Assembly (NCBI GenBank): GCA_008360955.1
Contig: LUCM01005765.1
Coordinates: 227,770-291,769, forward strand
DNA length: 64,000 nucleotides
Reading direction: 5' to 3'
DNA from: Fasciolopsis buskii
Taxonomy: Eukaryota; Platyhelminthes; Trematoda; Plagiorchiida; Fasciolidae
A program made the translations under genes and the position numbers. Positions 36,801-50,700 of the stretch are shown one piece after another; the first letter of the stretch is position 1; the number at the start of each line of letters is the position of its first letter. The notes below the pieces were generated by a model. It had not been told where the DNA came from. It did no database searches and saw nothing but the letters and a program-made list of their open reading frames with translations.

Positions 36801-39659
36801 AGGACGTAATAGATGATAATAAAATGGTTCGAATAAAAGATAAGTCTTGGAAAATGTGATACGCATCATGTCTGGGAGACGGAACAGTCCGGTAAGTGTG
36901 CAGACACTGAGATGAATGACGCACGGAATGAAGACCTGAATAACTGAGCCCCGATTTTGTCGAGACCCTCCATTCATGACCTCGTGATTGGTTGATGAAC
37001 CCGGTTCAGCCTAGCTCAATTGTCTGACCAAATCTCAAGTCTATGAGGCCTTTCGGATTCAATTGAGCATCGTCCAATTTGCACTTGATGACTCAACCCT
37101 GACCGACATGGGGATTTTGTTGACGAGTTTGCGTGCCGTAAGAAAGTTGATTCAACGGCTGTTCATTTTCGTCGTGGGTTGGAGGACTACGGATTCCCGG
37201 TTTCCTCCAGTTTCAGACTATTTCGGTTATCTTGGCATACGCCGAGGTTTCCAAGACACGTTCTGAGAAAGAGGGGGAGCTCGCTTTAAATGAAGGCCGG
37301 AAGAAAGATAACGAGCCCGGGAGATGGGGACGAATCAGTCCATGAGCCCTATCCTGTGTGGGGACTCATGCCAACCGTTTGGTTATGGCAGATAAAGGAA
37401 TCTACCGTGTTGACGTTCCGGAAGTCAACTGATTGTTCTCGATTGTTCGAGCGGAGCCGGAGCGTATTAGAATCAGGACGACCGACTGGAGTCACTCGAA
37501 TTAACGACAGCCATAAACAGATAATAAAACATCCAAAGTAGCCTTTTGTGATGAACACAAGAACGGAATGCAAAATTTGTTCATGTAAAATGAATTCAAT
37601 CCTACATGGTACTTGTCGCAACAGCAACGGGTAAATGTGTACAGAAGGAATAGAAAAATTTTTTTTTCATTCGTTTGTAGTGGGCAAAACGACCATAACG
37701 TATTCAAACAGGCCGTGTTTCCGCGTGACGCCCATTTCAGACTGAAATAGGCTGTCCAACCGGTGTGTTGCGCCTACGCGCTTTGACCAGGTCACGTGAT
37801 TTCGGCGCTCAACTGTCCAGCACGGCCTTTGGTCAACAGTTCAAATGACCCAGCCGCGTAGACCTCGAGGCACTTGCCTTACAAGCTAAACAAACTAAAT
37901 GGACCAGCTACATGAATTTTTCTGTCGAAATCTCTGAACAACGTCGATTTAAAAATGTTTTCTGACCATTTTAAGTTTCAACTTGGCAATTAGAGAAAAG
38001 TGAGAAAAGCGGCGCATTTACTAATCAATCGTTACAGTTCACAGACCAAAATGATTTAATCGCTCTCCTTATGAATCCGCCTATTTCGGAGCACGCCAAA
38101 CAACTGCAAGAATAATTTGAGGATAAAGTTTTCAGTGGACCTGCAACGGTGGTGGGATGGATCACAGAACCTTTTTCGTGCTTCCGGTAAAATTCCGTGT
38201 TCACATCATTCCATTCTTCGAGAAAAAAAGATTTTATTCTGTATGTAAATTAAAGACCAGTAGGACCCGTTCTACAGTGTGACAATACCATTACATTAGT
38301 GAGCTAATGATTGATCGTGCCAGATTCTGTCCTGTTCAGATCGATTGTAAAACTGTTTGTAATTACATTTCTAAGTAGAGAAAAGCATAATCACAGCCAA
38401 GTGAATTCAAACAGCAAAGTTTGTACGAATCGCTAGAAACGTGAATGGAGATAGTAAGTCCATTTAAGAATCACATGGTGATTCGTGGGAGGAATTTTGT
38501 CGGTCGGGCAAGGGTAACCTTCAGAAAGGAGACACAGGGTCCGAAAGTATTGGGTTTTCTTCTCAGTAATATATTTTTCATGCTGATAGATGAAAAAAAT
38601 TTCCCCGGAAGCACAAGACCGATTTCGCGGTTACTGCCACTCTTCAGGTATGCGTACCCGGTAGTATTCTGTCCAACCATCCCCTCTTTCTTAGTATCTC
38701 AGTAGAATCTCATTTGAATCGTCAGGAGCGTGAATGGATGGGAAGTCCATTAAGAATCCGTATGCGAAATATACTGCCGAGAAGAAAAGTTTGTAATTTA
38801 CGCGTCTGTGCGTGTGTGTGCGTGTGTGTGTTTAGTCTTATGTAATCGTCAAAATATTTGGTGTTAAAAGGGCGAGCTTACTTGTTTACGTCAGGACTGA
38901 TGATATTTGCATTATCCCGCTTTGATATTAGTTACGGGTTAGCGATGGAGACTAGTTGGGGTCTATTTTTCTCTCCTTTCATCCTTTCCAATTACGAGTG
39001 CAAACCTTTGGCTTGGGGCTGAGATGTCAACCAAGTTCCACTTTGTTACTCGTGAGCAAACCGAGCAGTAAAATTTATTCAGTTGACGTATTTTACTTGG
39101 ATTGAGGTAAGTAACCTAGTTACGCAGGATGAGTGACCATCAAACTATGCCGCAAAACTTTTTAACCTTAGCTAGGAATTCGTGAGTTTTGGCACGAGGC
39201 TGTTGAATTTTGTCGCTTTGTCGTTACTAACGGCAGAAAATACTGTATAACTCAGTTAACTAAAAACTTTTCGAATTACGGTAATCACTAGTTTGCCTAA
39301 AAGAAATGCGGAATCTAAGTGGCAAAGTTTCTCCATACCACATACACTTACTTGATTATCCCAAGCTCCGATGCGGCACAGTCCAAACTCCGGTAGCTTT
39401 TTCTATACCTGGATGCGTGGAATTGGATTTTTTCTTACTTCCCTGGCATGCACACTTCTACACCACGACAGATTGTCAATCGACGTAATGGGGACAAAAA
39501 ATAAAAACAAAAAACAAATGGAAATTGGAAAAATCAACTTTAAAACAGTCAATTGTTGTGACTGGACTGTTTCCCGCACTGACAAACGCGCGCATTGATG
39601 CGAACCGAAATCCAAATCGGCTAAAAACGGGCGTTACCATAACCGGAGTCTGAGCTACA
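36801..39659. other. Intergenic, partial local duplication
   Basis: No gene supported. Near 38435-38490 and 38715-38765 two short segments resemble each other (GTGAATGGA, then AGTCCATT and AAGAATC), which suggests a local duplication about 285 bases apart. A tight palindrome (ATTTCAG, one base, CTGAAAT) lies near 37734. The segment GCTTTGACCAGGTCACG near 37780 recurs as a variant near 53287. Confidence 0.35.
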
Positions 39660-40109
39660 TTGCCTGTTCAGCAGCCGAATGTGCAAAACGGTTTGGGTGT
39701 GCAAGTGTACCCATGGAGTTTTCGACTTCAATCGAATGAAGCTGTTCTCGGGCTCAGTGGAACAAAAAACGAGTTTCCAGTGAGACATCAACTTCTTGAA
39801 GCCATTCGTAAAATTTGGCGCAGTTACCTATATTTTACCATGTTGCATCGTGAACTTTGGCGAGCTGACAGATACGCCATTCCGGACGTGAATGGAAACA
39901 AACACACAAATATCCACGTCGTTGGGATGATTGACAAATCGGACTCAGCAACTGGGTTCCGTAATTTCAACGGAGGACGAATGGTGGTTCATCCGACACT
40001 CAAACTTCAGACTATGTATACCCGCCCTCGGAATAGTATCTATTTGATAATTGTTTATTTCTCCCGATGTATTTGGGATCAAAGTTTCACCGAATCTTTC
40101 CTGTTATGA
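39660..40109 (+). other. Possible exon, unassigned 149-codon frame
   Basis: This frame has no ATG at its beginning (first codon TTG); an acceptor-like CCTGTTCAG sits at its left end, so it would be an internal or last exon. The residues look protein-like (VRHQLLEAIRKIWRSYLYF, HRELWRADRYAIPDVNG), with no stop until 40107. I do not recognise the family. A frame this long can also occur by chance in 64 kb of AT-rich DNA. Confidence 0.3.
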
Positions 40110-41099
40110 CATTTGATTTTTGGCCAAAAATGACTACTAACCAGACAGGTCAAATTTGCAGCCATTTTTTGCCATACCATTCCCACTACACGTGTTATAA
40201 TGTAGTAATGATTAATAATTTCCAGTCTGCTGACTATTGGAAGATTGATGAAATGGGTAAATCAATGTTGTTACCGACTTGTGTACCATTCGAATATATT
40301 TTAATCCAAGTACAAAATATGACGCGTGAGAGGGTGATGCCAATCGATTTTTTATCAGCATTCAATCAGATCCTTTGGACTGCGTGATTGAGAACCAGTC
40401 GATAGAGCAAAAAGCACTAAATAGGTAGCGCTTGTGCGGATTGTAGGATAAAATTTTCTCGGATGCAATTAACTTATTTTGTGGTTGTTGCCGCGCATCG
40501 AATAACCACACAGCGATTAATCGAACACTCAATTGTCCCTCGACTGTTCCCGATTTTACGTACTTCACAGCACCATATTTAGCATCAATCATAATGGTAA
40601 AACAGCCACCTTTGTCGTACACAACTTGATACAGTCAGAGAATGATTGGGCTTAAGAAATGCATTTCGACTAACTGAGATAACCCAAGTAGATCTTGGCG
40701 GGATGTGCAGCTTTTTTCAGACATGTACGTTTGCGTTATGATTCCCCGATATGTTTGTCATTCTCGCCGTTTTCTCGCCCAGTTAGACTTGTTGTTTTCA
40801 TTTTCATCGTACAACGCACCTAAATACCGCTTCGTTTCATCAAGTTAACGTAAAGTTTCCCCTCATTTTTTTGTCTGATTTGTGTTGTTCCGTTGGCAGT
40901 TGTCATGTGTTTTAGTCGAATGTGATGAGTTTTCGTTGCTTCTAGTGTTAAGAAATGCACCTGAATACATGAGAAAGGAAAAACCTGGGGGAATGCTGAA
41001 ACTTAAATCATACTATCCAAGATCCGTCTTGTTAAAAGTAACAGAAATATATTTGTAAAAATGATTTTATTCTTTTATTTGTTGCACAATAAACGTACG
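40110..41099. other. Intergenic, nothing firmly supported
   Basis: A minus-strand frame at 40362-40622 (with IMIDAKYGAVKYVKSGTVEG) is open but has no clear splice signals. Nothing else was recognised. Confidence 0.3.
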
Positions 41100-41215
41100 T
41101 GACCGTGGTTCGAGGGGGAACGGAAAAGCAATTGATGATATGAGGGTTCGAACTCCTGATCGTCGTATTCAAACGACAAGACTATATCCTCTTGACCGTA
41201 GCCGGTGGACATATG
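41100..41215 (-). mobile_element. Degraded tRNA-headed SINE
   Basis: On the minus strand the head runs from CCACCGGCTACGGTCAAGAGG to a B box GGAGTTCGAACCC. The tail is hard to align, so this is an older copy or a truncated one. Confidence 0.5.
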
Positions 41216-41754
41216 TAGTTAAACAGAAGTTTCAACTTCCCGACCCACTCTCCTTTAAGTCTTTGTATTATCCCACTGCTGTGTAAATTGAAATATCATC
41301 GCAAAATCTCAGTACGGCAGATGTGTAAACTAGAAAAATGCGAAATCCCCGTTGTTTCAGCCTTAGCAACAAGAAATAATGACGAAAAATGGGAAATATT
41401 ACCACGATAAGAATAATTTACTTCTTTTTAATTTCATGCGAACAAAATTCGTTCATACCGGATGCAGCGATCATTTGGCTTGATAAAATAGACACATCAT
41501 GTTGGGATAGACGAGGTTTCTAAGCACCTCATTACAGACTGAGAATCACTTGGGTTTCATACTAACCACTGCATTTCTCAAGGTTGAAAATGAATGATGA
41601 CATTCAGGTTGGAAACTTTTGGAGACCTTGCTTCCATGAGTTAATTAGAAGACCGAATTCGCAAATTCCATTTCATCTAGAAGGAAACAGCAAGTTTTTT
41701 ATTGAATAAGCTAATCATTGGGCGATATTGGAATGATACGCGAGGTAATCAGGA

Positions 41755-41890
41755 CCTGTCTGACCGATGGTAACCAAGCGGATAAGGTGGTGGCGTTTGG
41801 AAATGGAGGTTGCGGGTTCGAGTCCTCGCACCACCGGTCACCTTCCTAAAAAATGATGTACATTGTTAGTTCATTAATAAAAGAAGTAAA
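41755..41890 (+). mobile_element. tRNA-derived SINE, best-preserved head
   Basis: The head reads GACCGATGGTAACCAAGCGG to TGCGGGTTCGAGTCC and closes with CACCACCGGTC, so the acceptor-like ends pair. The tail AAAATGATGTACATTGTTAG, then TCATTAAT, matches the other copies. The body is shorter than in the 8.5 kb copy because the segment with CTCTGTTGGC is missing. Confidence 0.75.
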
Positions 41891-42599
41891 GGGCGAAAAC
41901 GGAGTTACCACGTTACGGATTTCTGTTGAAAACTTTGATACTTTGTGTACTACAAGCTGATTAACAATGGACTCTTACTGCTCGATTTCTACTACTTTAT
42001 CGACTTGTTTAATTGTCAGTATACAAAAGTGATCGTACGAACTATGCTCATGCAAGACTTCGTTGCGTATTCAATCTTTATTGCCAGATATAAGTTTGTC
42101 TCATGCAATGTGGGAAAACGAAACCTGAATATTCGAAAATAAAAAGAAATCGATTGTAACAAGATGGAACAATTTAGATCCCGTTAAAATTATTGTGTTT
42201 GGCATACGGATAGAAGAATAAATTTTTTTCACAGGCAAATAACCGGTTCCGGGTTTATTTCCGCTTCACTGTGGAGATCTTGTCATTCCAGCTGTATGTT
42301 TATCGTATTAAGTGAAACGAAAACGCGTAACTTTGGACTGACTGTTGCGGTTCTAAAGTATGCTTTGCGTAACTGACGACAAACTTGCGTCGAAACCCCA
42401 TGTGACTTTTCGTAGTGGACACATCTCGCATGGACACTCGAAGCTCACGGTCAACTCAAGCGTTTCGTCATGGCAGTGCGATCATAACCACTATACACAA
42501 GATACATTTTAGCTTACAAAACGGCATCACAAGGATTGCGGTTCCTTCCTAGCATTTCCTGTTTATCTTCTTCAGGATGGTTCACACATTAGTGAAGGT

Positions 42600-44450
42600 G
42601 GTTTTGGCCATGCATCGACCCTTCCACTGAATGTATTTGATCTGAAAGAGCTCTTTGTTTTTCCAACTAGAGGGGACTCCATTTGCTCGTTCCTCTTTCG
42701 AACATCTGTCCAACGGCAATGTCAAAATTCTCGAGCAATACGATCATTAATATCTACTTTCCCTTGGAAACACTATTCGTCTCAAATGGCCGTATCTCCT
42801 CCCAGATACTGAGATCTCTAAGAAAACAAATAAGCACTTCAACAATGCCCGTCATAGCTTGCGTGACGACACCCTAATAAAAGCTGAAATCAAACTCGTC
42901 GAGGCGACATTCGCCAGCCACCTCCTGAGTGGTAACAACAACCGATTCCTATGGCAAGGCATTCAAGTGTTGTGTGGGAAGAAAAAGAAACGTGAAATGT
43001 TCGGCCGATGTCGACAGCATTAGTCATCATCCATCCTTCAACTTACACCACAATCAGATTTTCACACGGTGATGATATGACAGTTAAAGGTTTTTCTACG
43101 AAAGAGGTGTTCGTGCTTCTACGCACCACTAAAATTACCACAGGGGCTAGTCCTGATAGTCTGCCCTCAGCTCTTTTAAAACATAATTGTGTGGTCTTGG
43201 CTGATGCATTCAACTCAATTCTCGTCTGAAACTGGTGGAGCCTGTTGTGAATAAGCATCTGTGGTCCTGCTTGCCAACCCTTTCAGTTCGATTATGAATC
43301 TAACAGGCCCACTTTGGACGCTGTTGTCTCGCTTATTCAGCAAGTTTGTAAGTTCTTAAACGCATCGATGAAATCTGTGCGTTCCGCCTTCCAGGACTAT
43401 TCGTCGCCGTTCGATTCCGTCCCACGGTCTCCTCTACTTCACACACAGGAAACATTTGGTTGTCTCAGGCCCTTATTTGCATGGTTGTCTGATTAGTTTA
43501 CAAACCGAACCCAGTGCACACGAATGGATGGCAAGATTTCAAAATCGTTGGTTAACAATTCAGAAGTAACTCGGGGTGCTAATCTGTCACCATATCTCTT
43601 CCCTGCTTACATCAGCTGCTTATCAACTAGTTTCCATGTCATCTCTTTAAGTATGGCGATGAAGTTACCCTCTCTCAAGTCGATTTGAGCAGCAGTTACT
43701 TTCAAAGTTTTTCCAAGAATCTATCTTTTTATGATTTCTCTGTACGAACTTGTTTAAATCTCAACACATCTAAATGTTTCAAATGTCTGTTCCCTCTTTT
43801 ACTCGCTCGGACAGGCTACCCATTTGAACCGCCTTTTATCAACCTAGAAACGCCTACCAGTTTTGATTCTGTAAAATATCCAGGGGTTACTGTTGATAAA
43901 AATTTGATTTGGACTTTTCATACTTCCATCTGTATAAATAATCTCCGACGGTTGTCTTTTGAAATCAGAAAGCTTTGAAACCAAAAGGTTAAGTAAAGCA
44001 CCATCTCCCGTCTGGGATACCATTGTGTTTTTCCAATCATTCTTTACCATTCACTTGTTATTTTTCCAGGTTTACTTAAAAATGACTTTAAAATTTCTCG
44101 CTGGGGCTATCAATTATTAGCCGTGTGTCCTTCTAACCACTAACTGAGTTGTCTTTCAATCTATGTGATCAACATGATATACGGATGACCTGTTTGGAAG
44201 TCAGTTTGACAATTTTAACCCCCTCCACCTATCAGTTCATCCCAAGCCTCCATCGTGCCCACCAAACTTTCAGATATCTAATCTCTCCCGGATTCCCGGT
44301 GAAAACGAAAACGGCTCCCGTGAATTCTGCAATCCAATCTCAGTTAGCTAATCGACTGTTTACGCTTGATACGCCATTTCAAACAGTCGGTTCGTTTTGT
44401 CTAAAACCTGGTCTACGATTTTCAGTGCTGAATACGAATCCCACTAAGAT
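42600..44450 (+). mobile_element. Jockey/CR1-like LINE (decayed)
   Basis: Broken plus-strand frames follow the order of a jockey/CR1-type open reading frame: a linker with LLSGNNNRFLWQGIQVLCGK (42900-42985), the reverse transcriptase start ASPDSLPSALLKHNCVVLAD (43150-43205), the 'FLDFSSAFDSVPR' region as FQDYSSPFDSVPRSPLL (43390-43440), and GVTVDKNLIWTFHTSI, a motif typical of the thumb (43880-43930). A C-terminal part reaches 44450. It is a different family from the other LINEs here and carries stops throughout. Confidence 0.75.
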
Positions 44451-44680
44451 TATACGACCGCCCGAACCGCGGAATTCCATTGGATTTTAACAAATCATCC
44501 AGAAAGAAGAAGTCAACTGGTACAAGGGAGGGGGAGGAAATTCATCAACAACATTTTGACATACATTAGGAAAAATTTAAAACAAGCGAACTGATTAGTT
44601 CCCAAAATTAAAACGTGATTACCCAAAATACTATAGGACCAAATGGATTGAATCAATTCGGACTGTACGCGTTTGTGTAC

Positions 44681-44682
<2 letters not shown>

Positions 44683-44717
<35 letters not shown>
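44683..44717. repeat. GT dinucleotide microsatellite
   Basis: About 17 GT units lie immediately downstream of the stop codon of the IQ gene (minus strand), within its expected 3' untranslated region. Confidence 0.95.
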
Positions 44718-44720
<3 letters not shown>

Positions 44721-44743
44721 ACGTCTCTATCTGTACATGTCAA

Positions 44744-47700
44744 TTACCAATCATCAGATTGTTGTAGTGAACTCAACGATCTCTCACGTTCCAAATGGCC
44801 ATGAATTGCAGCTTTCAAATTGGTCAAATTTTTGTCTTTCTCTTCCGGCAAAATCCCCGTTGCCGAGGTCCGGGAATCGTCCGTGCCGAATGTGCCCGTA
44901 TCCACTTCGTCCGCCTCACTAGCCGTCTCGTTGCTCCTATTGATCGAACGGAAGGAACTCTGGCGACTTAGATGCCCATGCAAAGTTGATTTGATTAGTT
45001 GTTTTGCAGCCTGGAAAGTCGAAGCGGGAATCGGGTATGGATTGTTTGAATTCTTACAATAAAGCAATCATAATTGTCAATTCCTTCGAATGGCACATGA
45101 AAACGAATTGGGAAATATTTTTGGTTATTGTCATCCTTAAAAATTTTCCATTTTTTATCCTAAATACCAGTGGTGTATTTTACACAAATTCCAACAAAGG
45201 GAGATCCTTAAACATTTAGAATTTGGTGAAATGTTGAAGCGATTGGTAATGGGAAAGCTCGGCTTTGGTCTTTTCAGATCAATAGTGCATGCCACGTGAT
45301 TAGCTGATAAGCTTTGTCGCAGATATGAGTCATCTGTCATGTTGTTACTTCTTTTTTCTTATACATTCTACTCAAACGCCTGGTGCAGAAATCAAGACAA
45401 AAACTTCTTCAGAAAGGACCGTGAAAATTGATGGGCTAAAACTGGCTTAATGAAATCAATAGTTGCCTCAAACTTCAGTTAACTATTGTCCAAACGACAC
45501 CGAAAGACGACAGATTTCAGTCAGTGGAACAGAATGCAGTAGAAGTGGAGAGTCTATTCATGACAAACGGCACAACTCGACCGATAGGTCGAATACTTCA
45601 AAGAGTAGTTTAGGTGGCTGCTTGTTAAAGCAGTTACTAAGATGTCAAAAACTGCGAATCCTTGGGCGATGTCACTTTAATCCCCCAACGGAATCGGACG
45701 TTGTGTGGAGCATTCAAATACTCAGGCGTAGAAGATCAGCCTAACTTGGCAGTTTTTTTCAAACTGCATGAAGATGTCTTGGGAAAATTGTTTGTCACCA
45801 TATTTCATATAACTTCGGATGAGGAGCGCGTTCCAGTAAACTGGAGCGACCCAGTGATTGCACACATCTCCCGATGAGGAGTGAGTACGGTTGCCATCTC
45901 TTAGAGGTGATCACGCGCGTATCCAAATTGGTTTCCGACAACTGTGCTTAGCCAACCAAACAGCGCTCAGGTCTTGGTTAGAAATCTAGTATTGGGTACC
46001 GACCCAGACAAAATTCTACCATTACGTATGCTCATGAAGCATAAATCTTGATTGGGTTACGTGCTGCGTATGGCTAACACGTGCATCATATCATATCGTT
46101 TCCCGTTCCTCTTTCGAGGTAGACTAAATCACGTGGAGATTAACAAATATCGTGGCATCAGGGAATGTGAAAATGCCCAATGGATCTAGGTAAAGTAGGT
46201 GTCTCAAATCTTTGTGACTGGGATTCAAAAGATCTCTAAACCGATTGGCTGGAAACGCGAGTGGATAGGGTTGCGAATTGTGAACAAGGACAAACGTGTT
46301 ATCGTTTTCCGTCGAATCAAAATGATTGAAAACAAATTTGCATTTTTACAGTTAGATTGTGCATTCCGTGTGTCGTCTACTAGCATGCAGTCGGTTAAAC
46401 GATCTTCTAAAATCGACTCCTTGTCTACCCTGCATATTCGTTTATTTTCAATTATAATGTTTAATATGTGGTGTGATGGGCACCCGTTGGCGGAGTTTTC
46501 TTACTGTTTACAGATGTACAAGTACAATCCTGCCGATGAAGCATAAGTCAATAGACTAATTAAGTCATCGATATGTGTATGTAATGAATACCTCATTAAC
46601 CGGTGACGATCGAGCAGTCTGTATCGTGATGTTCCCAGACTGAATGTCTTGACTTCGATTCTGTCCAGACCAAATCATTATCTTGTTCTTCAAGTCTTTT
46701 GTCCAAAATGTGTCCAACCAATTCAAACGGTAATCAGGTAGACCTGCCAGACTATTTCACTGGAGATGTTTTTTTTCATCCTGATGTTGGGAGCGATTAA
46801 CCTCATCGAATACACAATTTCCCGTTTTGAGATGTCTATTTTCCCGAAGAGAGAACCAGCAAATTTTGCCACCACAGAGCCGGAAGTATTAAATGTTGCA
46901 TCAAAAAAAACGATGAACGTCGCGTTAGATCATTTGAGATTTTAAAGCTGCAAAAACACGGCGTTTTCAGGAGTTATAAATACTAGGCTGACTTTTCGTT
47001 TACCACGGTAAAGTCTTCCAAGGCAACTTAACAACCGATTGGAAACTTCCAGATACTGGTCAACACAAAAAACTTGATTTAGCATCTAGGGTCACCTGCC
47101 GAGTGCTGACTCATCAAACCAAAACGTATCTTAGAACCAACGCTCAAAGCATTTGAGTCCTCTAGGGGTAATCTTGTGATGTTTTTAGCAACACTTTTCA
47201 TGATCTAATCAGAAATGGAATGTGCACGGTGAAACGTGACAATCACTCTCATAAACCGTAAAGAGTGATAATCGTTACCAGCACTTTGAAATGGCATCAA
47301 GAATGATTTAATTTTACAGACTACATCCAGCTCTACTTAAAAATGGAAGAATGAAACTGGACAGAGAAAATCACGTTTTGTTCTCAGAGATCTGGTACTC
47401 CGAGAAAGCTTTCTCCTCGTGACGGGAGTAACTCTTTGACCCCATGTACAAAAATGGCGTGCGCAGTGACAGCGCTAACCGTAGAGATATTAGCCTTATC
47501 CCAATAGCTTCAAACCTGCTTCTCACAGCAAAGCTGCCCGATAATGGGCGCGCCCTCGAAGTGGGGATAACGGAACGGCCACCATCCAGATGGTTAGCCC
47601 TGAGTACGGTAGGCTCAGGTCCACTAAATAAGCGACCGAATACAAGCAGCAACTGTGTCGAGCGCGTGGTGGATTCTGGAATAACACGCGATCTCCCTAT

Positions 47701-50700
47701 AAAATAACCAAGAGGCACCTGATACCACTGAAACTTAGAGATTGCGGACTGCCAACCAAATAAGGTCAAACCCCATTGTCGTGCTACCCTGACCAGTCGA
47801 GCTTTTCCAAAACAGAAGTATGAACCGATTATCTGACTGACCAGAACACATACAACTTCGCATGAACATTTCTGATTTTTTTCACTTGTGAACACGACCT
47901 TCCACCGTACACAAATTTTTGTTCCTCAACTAGTCTTCAACGACCTTCAAACTAACCACATTCGATGTGTAAACATTAATGGATATAGGTCACTAGGTCT
48001 GTTTAGCCCGTAGACTGAAGATCCTAGCCATCGATGTGTATTGTGTCGTAGACATTCCCATTCAAGACTCGAGCTAAGTTGTCCGACTGGCATCCCCAGC
48101 TGGTCGTTCTGTCAGTTTCCATCTGCTTCATTCTGGAAAACCCGAGGCTGAGTCTTCTGGTCTTTCCGGTGTTGGTGTGCCTCTCAGTGAGAGGATTAAG
48201 GCTACGGTACTTGACTGGATCTCAGTTGAGAGCCGGATGTGGGCAGGGAGACTTAGAGGGTCGTACGAGGTGAACAGTGGTCGCTCTGATTGTCGTCTTA
48301 GCGTACGTCACAACAGATTGCAACCCAAATGCACTCAAGGACACGTTCTATCAAAAGCTGCACAACCAGGCGGGATGACATCTTGATTTGGGCAGTATAA
48401 GTGAATGCTAGAGTAGGTCGGCTGTCCTCGAATGAGGCTCATCTCGGGAGTCCTTTCGTCCTCTAATTCTGTTCTTCTTAAATCAGGAAAGGGTTCTTAG
48501 CTCTGTTTTCAGATTATCAATTGTCTTTCACTTGCACGAGTTTGTGAATTTCTAATCGTCGTTAGGCCACCTGGATTTTGCCTTCGTCGGGTAAGCAATG
48601 GAACCAGGTCGATCAAAATACCATTAGCCACAAATGGCGGAGCTGTAAACAAGACTCCCGATCGTACTGGAGCACTTATCCACTCCGACCACGCGTTAGT
48701 TTGCACCAAACTATCCATGTGTTTTTTTTTGGGTGCTCAAAATGCATGGTGCTTGCCGTGGCGTCGATTAGATTGTGACAAGCTTTCTAATCCGTCTTGC
48801 ATATCAATCTTTCGAAGCTCACTATCTGAGAATCTGGGACTGCATCCACCTCAAAACATCAATGAGCACTGATCACTTATCGAAACTTTCTTGCATTCTA
48901 TTGGCTGAATCAGTTGTGAAGTGAGTCAGGATTTCTGCTGATTCCCTGCGTCTTCTTGGAGCTTGCTAATCCATCTCCGCTGGTAGCACGGCTTGTAATG
49001 AGACGTGAACTCCATTTGAGCTTCATATGGATCGCCAGATTTGATGGTTTCAACGAGCTTTGGCGAGGGAACATACTGTCACCATGAGAAATTCCCGTAT
49101 GCTGTTTCACCTTTCCCGAGTTACCGTTAGAAAAGCATTAAGTGTGTGTGAAACGATCTGTGAAGCTGACCGTTTGTCTATTCACAACCAGCACAGAACT
49201 CGCGCACGCTGGAGGGAACACCTTCAGACACGATTTAGTTAGCATCAGCGTCACCGACTCTATAACCATTCTAGCAAACCTCGATTGGCCTGTTACAACA
49301 AATCCACAAAGTGAGGTGAATATCCTCAGGGAAATTTTGGCCTCAGGACCTCATGAAACACCGAGCTCTAATGGGCTTTCCCAAATTCTATCTAAAAATG
49401 AAAGAATGGAACTGGCCAGAGAATTCCTCGTGCAGGAAGGCAATTGTTGTTCTCATCATCGAAAACTGCTTGCGCTAACCACAAAGATATTAGCCAAATC
49501 CCAATAGCATAAACGCTGCTTGTGTCCATCGGTCATACCTCAGGTTGGGTTACGGCTTATAGCCAGTTTTCCCCACCCTTCGTCGTCTCCAGTCCAGTAC
49601 GCCAAGGTCGCTCTATATTCCCACTCATTTTCAACTTCGTCAGAGTGTGGTATATAGAAGGCTTTATCTGGTATTTTGGTTGGTGGAGTTAAACCCTTTT
49701 CCTGGAGCTGAGTTTTGAATTAGAGTATCCCAATGATAACGACTTGGTAAGTGGCGGTGCTCAGACAAGTCAATGCCGTAAAGCGCTTAGCGATTGAGAT
49801 TTTCTAACATAGTGTGTTCCTCTCACATTCAAAATGCGAGGCACTTCTTCAAGACTGACTGAATTCTGTGCCTGTACTCAACCTTTGCAGTTATCGGTCA
49901 CAAGTAGTCAAAAACTTCAAGTATGTCGCATGCCTGATCACATCTGTCAGAGGTGATGGAGAGAAGGTCACATCACTAAGTGCAAAAGTCAGGGCAGCTT
50001 TCACGAACCTACGACACTTGTGGCATTGGCATGACATCCGAATGCGCCTCAAGGGTAGGGCGTACAATGCCACAATTCGTAATGTTCTGCTTCACGGTTG
50101 CGATACCTGGCTTATCTGCGTTGAACATGGTCAGCGACTTTCTATGTTCGACCACCGATTTCTCCGGAGCATTGCTCCTGTCTTGTGGGAATATCGGTTG
50201 GGCAATTACGAGGACCGTCGTTTTGTTTGGTGGAGACAATCGTCATCTGATTGAGATAATCGCTTTACGTCGTCTTCAGTTGCTTAAACACGTATTGCGT
50301 CTTCCTGTCCATTGTCCACTTTTTCGTGCTCTCTTTGCACCTGATGGGCAAGACTGGAAAAACTATGCGGTGTTCATGTCATGACCTGGTGTGAATGTAT
50401 GAAGAACTTAGCATCGGTTTGAATTCGGCTGGTGCTTCCCGACTTCCTGGTTGGGACCCGAGAGATGAGGATTACTAGAGACAATGAGAAATATGGCTCG
50501 TAACTGGGGTCGGTGGCGCGATTGTTGTATGGCTCGTCTATAGAACTCGTCTCGCTCAGTAATAATCCGAAAGAAATCAAGGCAGTCACAAAACGTTTAC
50601 GATGAAAGCAAGAAAATCAGTTGAATTGTTATGGTTTATTATTTTTCCGCTTTTCGGTCCATTTTCTGTGAAACTCCATTTTCGTCTTGTTGCTTTGGTA

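Noticed and set aside
47371..47895. 174-codon frame on the minus strand
   Set aside because: It is the antisense of the plus-strand LINE 5' region shared with 2.75-3.0 kb, with no splice signals or domain.
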